From CAYOHR01 sp964512145 (GTDB taxonomy: Bacteria > Bacteroidota > Bacteroidia > Flavobacteriales_G > JALEGO01): 64,000 nucleotides of DNA. Location of the stretch: assembly GCA_964512145.1 (NCBI GenBank), contig CAZEIM010000004.1, positions 1 to 64,000 of the forward strand, given 5' to 3'. Every line of letters starts with the position of its first letter. The first letter of the stretch is position 1. The notes beneath the pieces were generated by a model, which had not been told where the DNA came from, ran no database searches, and saw only the letters and a list, made by a program, of their open reading frames with translations. This document shows positions 16,904 to 24,888 of this stretch, in pieces. The position numbers were made by a program, and so were the translations under genes.

Positions 16904-18127
16904 TCAACGATTAGATTTTTTAAATTGTTCTTTTTTAAGGGTATATTTTTTAAAGTATGTAACCAAGTATTCTTGAACCGGATTGTAATATTCTTTTGCG
17001 GTAAAACTAATTAGTTTATGCTCTCCATGTAGTTTTTTGAGCGGGGTATTAATTAATTCATAGGAATCCCAATTTTTATCGTATGCTTGAATACTTACAA
17101 ATGGTTCATAATATGTCTGAGGTATTTGTACCAAAATTTTTCCTTTTTTTACCCTGGCTGTATATTCAATGGAATGACACAATGTATGCACTTGTAAACT
17201 TCGTAATTTAAATTTTTTAGGTAATGCAAACTCAAGAGTATGTATGTTTTTTGTATTGTTGTGTATTAAATAATATTCTCCGGTTTGTTGAATTTTATAA
17301 GAGGCCATATTTTCTTCTACACTAAATAAATTTTCCATAGGTATAATGGTACATAAACTATCTTTACATATGTATAAATTCATTTCAAACCGATCCATGC
17401 ATTTTTCTATGGGAATATTTATGATGGCTGGAAACTGAAGTTTATGGTTTCCCGGTGTTATAAAATGTAAGGCACCCAGTATTTTTGACATATCATCTAA
17501 CTCGGGTCCTTTTTTAAAAAATGTCATTTCATCTCCAAAAAACGTATTTAATTGAAGCGATTTTTCATATTTCTCATAATCACAAACATTTAAAATTAGC
17601 TCAATGCCTTCGGGCAATTCAATGAGTACATTTTTATTACAAGTGGTTTTATCGGCAAGAGTGGATGATTTTTCACCCGATTCTATCATTAAAATTTTTT
17701 CAGAAGTAATAGGTTTCATGGTGTCCTGAAAAGTGGAAATAGGTTTGTTGCTGGTATAACTAATAGATATTTGTACGGCATCCACTTGTTCGGATAAGTT
17801 GTGAATGAAGTCGTACGATGGCTTAGAGACTGTTACAATTTGTATTCGGGCATCATCAATCTCATAGCTGTTAAAAATCTTACGCAATTCCAATATACGA
17901 TTTTCGCTAACTTCTTTTGTGCTTTTACTTGCTGTAGCATCAATAAATACCGAAATAATATTACAACTGATAACATGTTGTATATGTTGGTTTAATTTGT
18001 TTTTTTGTGTTGGGGTAATGGTAGACTGATTCACTAAATACATTAAATCAAACGTGGTATATCTAGTATATTGTGCCGATGCGGTATAAAAACTTAAACT
18101 TAATACAAGTATGGTAAGTCGTTTCAT
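16904..18127 (-). CDS. Exported protein of unknown function with an OmpA-like N-terminal segment
   Basis: I do not recognise this gene. It encodes 407 residues with a clear signal peptide (MKRLTILVLSLSFYTASAQ). Residues of roughly 35-130 have the layout of an OmpA/MotB peptidoglycan-binding domain: a strand with VFIDATAS, then SENRILELRKIF, then ARIQIVTVSK, with lower similarity than usual. The remaining 270 residues are beta-rich with scattered Cys, and end in a basic KKYTLKKEQFKK tail. No T9SS sorting domain or lipobox is visible, so it is probably periplasmic. It stands 95 bases downstream of the SufT-like gene on the same strand but need not share its operon. Confidence 0.65.
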   Translation of the reverse strand: MKRLTILVLSLSFYTASAQYTRYTTFDLMYLVNQSTITPTQKNKLNQHIQHVISCNIISVFIDATASKSTKEVSENRILELRKIFNSYEIDDARIQIVTVSKPSYDFIHNLSEQVDAVQISISYTSNKPISTFQDTMKPITSEKILMIESGEKSSTLADKTTCNKNVLIELPEGIELILNVCDYEKYEKSLQLNTFFGDEMTFFKKGPELDDMSKILGALHFITPGNHKLQFPAIINIPIEKCMDRFEMNLYICKDSLCTIIPMENLFSVEENMASYKIQQTGEYYLIHNNTKNIHTLEFALPKKFKLRSLQVHTLCHSIEYTARVKKGKILVQIPQTYYEPFVSIQAYDKNWDSYELINTPLKKLHGEHKLISFTAKEYYNPVQEYLVTYFKKYTLKKEQFKKSNR

Positions 18128-18222
18128 GCTTTATAAATTATTATGCAAGTGTAAGAAGTTGTACATACAAAATGCATGACTTACCTCAGGTTTGAGTATG
18201 ATTCTTTGGGTAAAATATACAG

Positions 18223-18534
18223 TTAAAGAAAGCCTAACTCCAGTTTAGCTTCTTCACTCATCATTTCTTTTTCCCAAGGTGGGGAAAAGGTTACTTCTAC
18301 TTCAACCGTTTCAATGCCTGGTATTTCTTTTACCGTTAATTCAACTGTTCCGGGTATGGTTTCTGCTTCAGGGCATGATGGTGAAGTTAAGGTCATTTGA
18401 ATTTTTATATGCGATTCATTGATGACATCAATGGAGTATATTAAACCTAATTCATATATATCTACCGGTATTTCAGGGTCGTAAACCGTTTTTAATTTTT
18501 CTATAACCTTATTTTCCAGTTCTTTTGTGTTCAT
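18223..18534 (-). CDS. SufT-like DUF59/MIP18 family Fe-S assembly protein
   Basis: A 103-residue single-domain DUF59 protein. The family motif VYDPEIPVDIYELGLIY is at 17-33 and the conserved Cys is C54 in SPSCPEAETIP. Homologues (SufT, PaaD, eukaryotic CIA2/MIP18) help mature iron-sulfur proteins. It lacks an extended N-terminus, so SufT-like is the best label. The gene stands apart from the other suf genes, none of which are in this window. A perfect 23-base palindrome lies between its -7 box and its start codon, suggesting repressor control, plausibly by iron or Fe-S status. Confidence 0.88.
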   Translation of the reverse strand: MNTKELENKVIEKLKTVYDPEIPVDIYELGLIYSIDVINESHIKIQMTLTSPSCPEAETIPGTVELTVKEIPGIETVEVEVTFSPPWEKEMMSEEAKLELGFL

Positions 18535-18557
18535 TAATTTAGATTTAATCTAAATTA
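18535..18557. promoter_or_regulatory. Perfect palindrome at the sufT start: operator-like site
   Basis: Eleven-base arms (18535-18545 and 18547-18557) around one base form a perfect inverted repeat. The core is TTTAGA (18538-18543), five bases, TCTAAA (18549-18554). It directly follows the -7 box at 18558-18565 and touches the ATG at 18534, so a bound protein would cover the transcript start. The same core occurs before the act operon at 37483-37499. Confidence 0.7.
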
Positions 18558-18565
18558 CAAATGTA
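18558..18565 (-). promoter_or_regulatory. Bacteroidota -7 box for the SufT-like gene
   Basis: The minus strand reads TACATTTG, exact, 23 bases before the ATG and directly abutting the palindrome. No TTG is present at -33. Confidence 0.6.
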
Positions 18566-18674
18566 ACGATAAATTGTTTGCATAAAAAGTTAAATGCTTT
18601 AAAAAAGGGCATGAGTTAAATTAAATGAATTTTCATAGTATGCCTATAAAAATAAATCCAACTAAAAGCTTTTC

Positions 18675-19469
18675 TTACTGCACCAAAAACCAAGAGTTGG
18701 TTAAATTTTCTCTGTTGTAAAGCATTTCTTGTTTGGTAGAATAATCAATAAATTGTTTTCCGGAAAACTTAACGATGGCATGTCCTGCTGCTGTATCCCA
18801 TTCCATAGTTGGAGCAAATCTTGGATATACATCGGCTTTGCCTTCGGCAACCAAACAAATTTTTAATGAACTACCCATAGAGGTTAGAGCCACATCTCCT
18901 TTTTCTTTTTTTAATGTGTTAATGAATGCTTCTGTTTCTTCCGACATATGTGATCTGCTGGCTACTACCACATAAGTGTTTTTATTTATTGAAATGGGGA
19001 GTTTTTGTGCGATGTTGATACATTCTTCTAAACTAGATGGAATTGTTTGTTCAAGATTTAATTTGTACGAACCGGTTTCTTTAGATCCAAAATACAATAT
19101 ATTTTGCACCGGAACGTAAATTACCCCAATAACAGGTTTTTTTTGATCGATTAAGGCTATATTTACCGTAAACTCTCCATTCCTCTTAATAAATTCTTTC
19201 GTTCCGTCTAAAGGATCTACAATCCAAAGGGGGTTCCAGTTTTTGCGTTCTTCATACGTAAATATTTTTCCCTCTTCGCTCAATATAGGAATGTTAGTTT
19301 CCTCTAACATACTTTTTATTTTTTGGTGAGATTCTTTGTCGGCTAAAGTAAGCGGACTTTTATCATCTTTTGTTTCAACAGAAAATGTGGATTCATACAC
19401 CTTTAAAATCTCTTTACCGGCATATATAGAGGCTTTAATAGATGTAAATAATAATTCTTTAATATTCAT
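18675..19469 (-). CDS. cysQ: 3'(2'),5'-bisphosphate nucleotidase CysQ
   Basis: A 264-residue inositol-monophosphatase-fold enzyme. Metal-binding motifs are SEEG (64-67, Glu65/66), DPLDGT at 85-90 and MEWDTAAGHAI near the C-terminus. The KEFIKRNGEFTVNIAL run after the DPLDGT motif is characteristic of CysQ rather than of inositol phosphatase. It hydrolyses 3'-phosphoadenosine 5'-phosphate (PAP) to AMP, recycling the by-product of sulfonation and sulfate assimilation. It lies 9 bases after the Pmp3-type lipoprotein gene on the same strand. Confidence 0.9.
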   Translation of the reverse strand: MNIKELLFTSIKASIYAGKEILKVYESTFSVETKDDKSPLTLADKESHQKIKSMLEETNIPILSEEGKIFTYEERKNWNPLWIVDPLDGTKEFIKRNGEFTVNIALIDQKKPVIGVIYVPVQNILYFGSKETGSYKLNLEQTIPSSLEECINIAQKLPISINKNTYVVVASRSHMSEETEAFINTLKKEKGDVALTSMGSSLKICLVAEGKADVYPRFAPTMEWDTAAGHAIVKFSGKQFIDYSTKQEMLYNRENLTNSWFLVQ

Positions 19470-19478
19470 ATGTTTTAT

Positions 19479-20096
19479 TTATGAGTTTTTGTAAACCATA
19501 TATATTGCGTAAATTACCCCCGGCAAAATAAATAATATCCACAAAAGTATACTAATTAATACTTCTTTGGTACTCCAATTGGTAACCAATCCAACAGCTA
19601 ATGGAGGTAATAAAACGGCCAAAATATATAATAAAATGGTTTCAGCATCTACATTACCTTGTTGCTTAATCTCTTTTTTCAATTTTTTTACTTCTGAATT
19701 TACCTTATTAATCAAAACAGGTTTTTCTTTCTTTAAAGATGGCAATAAGGTTTGATTTTTACGGGGATTATTAATGACATCCTTTTCTTTCGAAGAATAA
19801 ATGAATGGGTTATAGTTATCTACACTGGCAGTTTGATTTGTTTGAAGTATAGTGTTATTATCAACGGGCTCTTGTTCAATGGTTTTGGTTACAGGAACGT
19901 ATAGATTCTCAGTATTTTTGGTGTAATTATGAGATGTATTTTTGAATTCTTGTTGATTTAATTTTTTCCCTCGTGCAATATAAAATCCCTTTTGGTATTT
20001 TCTTTTTTGTATCCAATGATCTGAAACCACCTTATTTCCCGTAGCACATGAACTTATAAGCAATATTGCAGTAGCGAATACGATTATTTTTTGCAT
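19479..20096 (-). CDS. Lipoprotein fused to a C-terminal Pmp3/YqaE membrane domain
   Basis: A 205-residue protein in two parts. The N-terminus is a lipoprotein signal (IVFATAILLISSC, lipobox Cys17), followed by about 130 residues of low-complexity, Lys/Asn-rich linker. The last 50 residues are two hydrophobic helices with ILAVLLPPLAVGL in the first, the Pmp3/YqaE/UPF0057 signature. Stand-alone Pmp3 proteins are about 50 residues and are linked to membrane-potential and salt stress. The combination suggests a lipid-anchored tether whose other end sits in the membrane; whether both ends insert in the same membrane is unclear. Confidence 0.75.
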   Translation of the reverse strand: MQKIIVFATAILLISSCATGNKVVSDHWIQKRKYQKGFYIARGKKLNQQEFKNTSHNYTKNTENLYVPVTKTIEQEPVDNNTILQTNQTASVDNYNPFIYSSKEKDVINNPRKNQTLLPSLKKEKPVLINKVNSEVKKLKKEIKQQGNVDAETILLYILAVLLPPLAVGLVTNWSTKEVLISILLWILFILPGVIYAIYMVYKNS

Positions 20097-20124
20097 AGTA
20101 ATTTACTTTAATGTTTTAAGGATT

Positions 20125-21420
20125 TTATTTTGAATTCATTAAGGTTTCAATTTCTTCTATTTCTATAGGAATATTTTGCATTAAATTTATCGGTTCTCCC
20201 TGTTCCTGTATCCATACATTGTCTTCCAGTCTTATGCCTAACCCTTGTTCGCGTATATATATTCCGGGTTCTACCGTAAATACCATGTTTGCCTGAATGG
20301 GCTCATGCCAAATACCTACATCATGGGTATCGAGTCCTAAAAAATGGGATGTTCCATGCATAAAATATTTTTTATATGCGGGCATTTCTGGGGTTTGCTG
20401 TTGAATATCTGCTCGGTCAAGGAGTCCCAAGGCAAGTAACTCAGATTCCATTATTTTCCCTACCTCTAGTTGATATTCACGCAAATAAACTCCCGGTTTA
20501 AGCATTTTAGTAGCTTCTTTTTTTACATGCAGCACAGCATTATACACCTTTTTTTGCCAATCGCTAAACGTTCCGTTTACCGGAACACATCGGGTTAGGT
20601 CTGATGCATAGTTTGCATATTCTGCCCCAAAATCCATGAGAAGTAAGTCTCCGTCTACACAGGTTTTATTATTTTCAATATAATGTAACACACAAGCACT
20701 TTTGCCTGAGGCAATAATAGGGGTGTACGCAAATCCTTTGGATTTGTTGTTAATAAATTCATGTATAATTTCTGCTTCAATTTCATACTCCATAACTCCG
20801 GGCCGAATAAAAGATAATAAACGCATAAAAGCTTTATGGGTTATAGAGCAAGCCGTTTTCATTAATTCAATTTCTATAGGATGCTTAACCGATCGTATAG
20901 CATGAATGATGGGTGCCGATTTTCGGTATATATGAGCAGGATATTGCTTTTTACACCATTCTATAAACCGATCTTCTCGACTTTGCATAAGCGTGTTTGC
21001 CCTTAAATGCTCATTGGTATTTAGGTATATAGTATCTGCTTCACTCATTAATTCATTGAATATTCTAGGAAAATTCTGCAACCAATACACAGTTTTAATG
21101 CCCGAAATATCCATAGCTTTATTTTTTGTGAGTTTTTCTCCTTCCCAAATAGCAATATCTTCGGATGTCTCTTTTAAAAACAGTATTTCTTTATGCGCTG
21201 GATTTTTTGCAGATGGAAAAAGTACCAATACAGACTCTTCCTGATCTATACCACTTAAATAAAAAATATCCCGATGTTGATGAAAGGGTAGTGTACTATC
21301 AGCCCCAGTCGAAAAAATGTCGTTTGAGTTAAATACAGCTAAAGAACCCTGTATCATTTTTGCAGTAAATAACACACGGTTTCTAATAAATAATTCAGAT
21401 GAAATTTGTTCGTATCGCAT
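20125..21420 (-). CDS. pepP: Xaa-Pro aminopeptidase (aminopeptidase P, M24B)
   Basis: A 431-residue pita-bread metallopeptidase. The two-metal site is complete: D263 (LLMDFGAEY), D274 (SDLTRCVP), H359 (HGTSHFLGLDTHD), E384 (VEPGIYI) and E399 (GIRLEDNV). The N-terminal 170 residues form the creatinase-like domain. It removes N-terminal residues ahead of proline and is cytosolic (no signal peptide). A perfect hairpin-forming repeat lies 17-40 bases upstream of the start. Confidence 0.92.
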   Translation of the reverse strand: MRYEQISSELFIRNRVLFTAKMIQGSLAVFNSNDIFSTGADSTLPFHQHRDIFYLSGIDQEESVLVLFPSAKNPAHKEILFLKETSEDIAIWEGEKLTKNKAMDISGIKTVYWLQNFPRIFNELMSEADTIYLNTNEHLRANTLMQSREDRFIEWCKKQYPAHIYRKSAPIIHAIRSVKHPIEIELMKTACSITHKAFMRLLSFIRPGVMEYEIEAEIIHEFINNKSKGFAYTPIIASGKSACVLHYIENNKTCVDGDLLLMDFGAEYANYASDLTRCVPVNGTFSDWQKKVYNAVLHVKKEATKMLKPGVYLREYQLEVGKIMESELLALGLLDRADIQQQTPEMPAYKKYFMHGTSHFLGLDTHDVGIWHEPIQANMVFTVEPGIYIREQGLGIRLEDNVWIQEQGEPINLMQNIPIEIEEIETLMNSK

Positions 21421-21436
21421 GAATTTTTTGTGTAAT

Positions 21437-21460
21437 ATACTATTTTATAAAAAATAGTAT
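21437..21460. promoter_or_regulatory. Perfect AT-rich inverted repeat upstream of pepP
   Basis: ATACTATTTT (21437-21446) and AAAATAGTAT (21451-21460) are perfect 10-base arms around ATAA. The repeat lies in the likely leader or promoter of pepP, between pepP and the divergent dnaB. It could be an operator or an mRNA hairpin. There is no T-rich tail on either strand suited to a terminator. Confidence 0.55.
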
Positions 21461-21599
21461 CAAAATTTTTTAATAAATATTACACCGCACTATGTTCATT
21501 TCTTGTTCATATATTTATATAAGACTTAATAAATAAGAACATGTACTGTAGTGTTATAAAAAATTATCAATTTTTAATAAAATAAATGCCCGGTACTTG

Positions 21600-21607
21600 T
21601 ATTTTTG
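21600..21607 (+). promoter_or_regulatory. Bacteroidota -7 box just before dnaB
   Basis: TATTTTTG is an exact TAnnTTTG ending 4 bases before the ATG at 21612, so the transcript would start at or in the start codon. No TTG is seen at -33. Confidence 0.35.
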
Positions 21608-21611
21608 AGGT

Positions 21612-23168
21612 ATGAATGAAAATGAGAAAAAACTGATGGATGCTTCTATTCGAAGAATCAGAAAACCTGCTCAGCCTGTAAATTTAGAAATTGGTAAAAT
21701 GCCACCACAAGCTGTTGAATTAGAAGAGGCTGTGTTGGGGGCTATGATGATAGAAAAAAGCGCTGTTGATGATGTTATTGATATTTTAAGTCCCGAAAGT
21801 TTTTATAAAGACGTACATCAAAAAATTTATTTTGTTATACAGGAGTTGTTTCAAAAATCCGAGCCTATTGATATATTAACCGTTACCGAAGGATTACGAA
21901 AAAAAGGGGAGCTCGATTTTGTGGGAGGATCATATTATGTTGCTCAGCTTACCAATAGGGTTGCTTCAGCGGCTAATGTGGAATTTCATGCGCGAATTAT
22001 TGTACAAAAACATATACAACGAGAATTGATAAAAATTTCATCCGAGACCATAAAAATGGCCTACGATGAAACTACCGATGTGTTTGATTTGTTAGATAAA
22101 GCAGAAGCAGATTTATATAAAGTAGCCGAAGGAAACATCCGCAAGAATTACGATAAAATGAGTACCTTAATTCATCAGGCGGTTAAAAAAATTGAAGAAT
22201 TAAGCAAACAAACAGAGGGAATTAGTGGTGTTCCAACCGGTTTTAGAAATCTAGATCGGGTAACCTCCGGATTCCAAAAATCGGATATGATTATTTTAGC
22301 AGCTCGTCCGGGTATGGGTAAAACTGCTTTTGTGCTTTCTATGGCACGCAATTGCGCGGTAGAATTTAATAAAGCGGTAGCCGTTTTTTCGCTTGAAATG
22401 TCGTCCTTGCAATTGGTTAACCGTTTAATTGCCAGTGAAACAGAACTTTCGGCAGAAAAGTTAAAAAGAGGAAGTCTTGAGCCCCACGAGTGGGAGCAAC
22501 TGCATGCCAAATTAAACAGATTGTCCGATGCTCCATTATTTATTGACGATACACCGGGGTTGTCCATTTTTGAGTTACGAGCCAAATGCAGGAGGTTAAA
22601 AGCACAACATAATGTTGAATTAATTATTATCGATTATTTGCAATTGATGACCGGAGGGTCAGAAGCAAAAGGAAACCGAGAACAGGAAATCAGCACCATC
22701 TCTCGATCAATTAAATCTATTGCTAAAGAATTGGATGTTCCTATAATTGCTTTATCACAGTTAAGCAGAGCGGTTGAAACTAGAGGGGGCGATAAACGAC
22801 CACAACTATCCGACTTACGTGAATCAGGTGCTATTGAACAAGATGCCGATATGGTAGCGTTTATCTACAGGCCGGAATATTATGGCCTAACCGAAGATGA
22901 AAATGGGAACAGTACTACCGGATTGGCCGAGTTAATTATTGCCAAGCATCGAAATGGAGCATTAGAAAGTGTTCAACTTAAATTTACGGCTCATTTAGCA
23001 AAATTTGAAGATTTTGAACATTATAACCAAGGGTTTACGCATGGAAATATATCAAAGTTAGAAGCTTCTAATCAATTTGATACAGGGGATCAAAACGTTA
23101 TAAGATCATCCAGATTAAATGATGATTTTATAGCCAATACAGATGATGAGGATGAGGTGCCTTTTTAA
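21612..23168 (+). CDS. dnaB: Replicative DNA helicase DnaB
   Basis: A 518-residue hexameric helicase that unwinds DNA at the replication fork. The N-terminal primase-interaction domain covers about 30-140 and opens with PPQAVELEEAVLGAMM. The RecA-like C-terminal domain has Walker A ARPGMGKTA at 231-239, the Walker B strand LIIIDYLQLM, and the SRAVETRGGDKRPQLSDLRE arginine-finger region. The C-terminus is acidic and low complexity, ending DDEDEVPF, typical for this phylum. There is no intein. It is followed by rpoN on the same strand after 138 bases. Confidence 0.97.
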   Translation: MNENEKKLMDASIRRIRKPAQPVNLEIGKMPPQAVELEEAVLGAMMIEKSAVDDVIDILSPESFYKDVHQKIYFVIQELFQKSEPIDILTVTEGLRKKGELDFVGGSYYVAQLTNRVASAANVEFHARIIVQKHIQRELIKISSETIKMAYDETTDVFDLLDKAEADLYKVAEGNIRKNYDKMSTLIHQAVKKIEELSKQTEGISGVPTGFRNLDRVTSGFQKSDMIILAARPGMGKTAFVLSMARNCAVEFNKAVAVFSLEMSSLQLVNRLIASETELSAEKLKRGSLEPHEWEQLHAKLNRLSDAPLFIDDTPGLSIFELRAKCRRLKAQHNVELIIIDYLQLMTGGSEAKGNREQEISTISRSIKSIAKELDVPIIALSQLSRAVETRGGDKRPQLSDLRESGAIEQDADMVAFIYRPEYYGLTEDENGNSTTGLAELIIAKHRNGALESVQLKFTAHLAKFEDFEHYNQGFTHGNISKLEASNQFDTGDQNVIRSSRLNDDFIANTDDEDEVPF

Positions 23169-23306
23169 TAGTCTCATTTAGATTTTTTTATCATTGGCAT
23201 TTAATTTGCTTTGTTGAGGTTGATTGGTTGTGAAATTAAATTATTAACATTTTTTATCGAAACCTAACCCAATTAATCGCGTAATAAAAAACTCAAATTA
23301 ATTCCT

Positions 23307-24755
23307 ATGTTAAAGCAATCATTACAACAAAAATTACTTCAAAAGCTTTCTCCCCAGCAAATTCAGCTTATGAAGTTATTGCAATTACCTACTTTGGCAC
23401 TAGAACAACGCATTAAAGAAGAACTGGAAGAAAACCCCGCTTTAGACGAAGGAGAAGAAGAGGATATTGAAGATCCTTTATTGGATTCACAAACCGAAGA
23501 AGAAGATTCCTTTGAAAACTTTGAATTTGATGATTATTTGTCGGACGAAGATGATACGCCTGATTATAACCTGTATGCAAATAATCACAGTTCTGATGAG
23601 GAAGAAAGAAATATTCCATTTACCCAAAACAAAACATTTCACGATTTATTAAAAGCACAACTCGACCTAAGAGTACTAAGTGATCATGAGTATACTATTG
23701 CACAAGTAATTATTGGTAATTTAGATGATGCCGGTTATTTAAGAAGAGAATTATTAGCATTGGTGGATGATTTGGCGTTTACCTATAATATAGAAACCAA
23801 TGAAGAAGAAATTTTGAGCATTTTACATATTGTGCAGGAGTTTGATCCTCCTGGTATAGCTGCCCGATCCTTACAAGAGTGTTTGATGTTACAATTAGAA
23901 AGGAAAATACCGGCAACCGAACCTATAAAAATTGCTAAATTAATTTTACACAAGTGTTTTGATGAATTTACTAAAAAGCACTACGAAAAAATTATTCACA
24001 AAATTGGAATTACAGAAAAAGAGCTAAAAGTATCGGTTGAGGAAATATTAAAATTAAATCCAAAACCCGGAAATAGCTTAACAGAGTCGGTAAAACAAGT
24101 AGAGCAAATAATTCCTGATTTTATAATTCAACATATAGATGGAAAACTCGAATTAATTATAAATTCACGAAATATTCCAGAATTGCGATTAAACCGAAAG
24201 TATTCCGAAATGATTGAGAGTTATTATGAGAAAAAAAGTAAATTAAATTCGGAAGACAAAAAGGCTTTATTGTTTGTAAAACAAAAGCTGGACGCGGCTA
24301 AGTGGTTTATAGATGCTATTAAACAACGACAGCAAACCTTATTATTAACCATGGATGCGATATTGCAATATCAAAAAGAGTATTTTTTAACAGGGGATGA
24401 AACAAAGTTAAAGCCTATGATATTAAAAGATATTGCCGACAAAGTAGGCTTAGATATTTCTACTATTTCTAGGGTAGTGAATAGCAAATATGCACAAACG
24501 CCTTATGGCACCTTTTTATTAAAAACTTTTTTTTCGGAAGCATTAACAACCGATGATGGAGAAGAGGTATCGTCCAGAGAGGTTAAAAAAATACTGCAAG
24601 ATTTAATTGAACAAGAAAATAAAAAAAGCCCAATTACAGATGAGCAACTTGCAGAGTTGTTACAAAAGAAAGGATATAATATTGCCCGAAGAACCATTGC
24701 GAAATATAGAGATCAATTAAACATTCCGGTAGCTCGTTTACGCAAAGAAATTTAG
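23307..24755 (+). CDS. rpoN: RNA polymerase sigma-54 factor
   Basis: A 482-residue sigma-54. Region I is the Gln/Leu-rich N-terminus (LQQKLLQKLSPQQIQLMKLL) that contacts AAA+ activators. Region II is short and very acidic (EEGEEEDIEDP and following). The core-binding and HTH regions follow, and the RpoN box RRTIAKYRDQLNI, which binds the -24 element, sits at the C-terminus. Sigma-54 transcription needs enhancer-binding activators; none is encoded in this window. The gene ends with TAG, showing that TAG is a true stop in this genome. Confidence 0.96.
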   Translation: MLKQSLQQKLLQKLSPQQIQLMKLLQLPTLALEQRIKEELEENPALDEGEEEDIEDPLLDSQTEEEDSFENFEFDDYLSDEDDTPDYNLYANNHSSDEEERNIPFTQNKTFHDLLKAQLDLRVLSDHEYTIAQVIIGNLDDAGYLRRELLALVDDLAFTYNIETNEEEILSILHIVQEFDPPGIAARSLQECLMLQLERKIPATEPIKIAKLILHKCFDEFTKKHYEKIIHKIGITEKELKVSVEEILKLNPKPGNSLTESVKQVEQIIPDFIIQHIDGKLELIINSRNIPELRLNRKYSEMIESYYEKKSKLNSEDKKALLFVKQKLDAAKWFIDAIKQRQQTLLLTMDAILQYQKEYFLTGDETKLKPMILKDIADKVGLDISTISRVVNSKYAQTPYGTFLLKTFFSEALTTDDGEEVSSREVKKILQDLIEQENKKSPITDEQLAELLQKKGYNIARRTIAKYRDQLNIPVARLRKEI

Positions 24756-24888
24756 GATTATCGGAAAGCACGTTAAATTTAAAATATCAGCTAGTTACAG
24801 GGTTTAATATCATTTTTTGGTGTTTTTTATCGTGGCACGTTGAATCGACCACTAGTGCTAAGTTAATTTTTCAAACTTAAATTCTTAA

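Noticed and set aside
24756..24888. Possible ncRNA or attachment site between rpoN and the T9SS block
   Set aside because: Only a short CACTAGTG palindrome and a weak GCACGTT direct repeat are present; nothing else supports a function.
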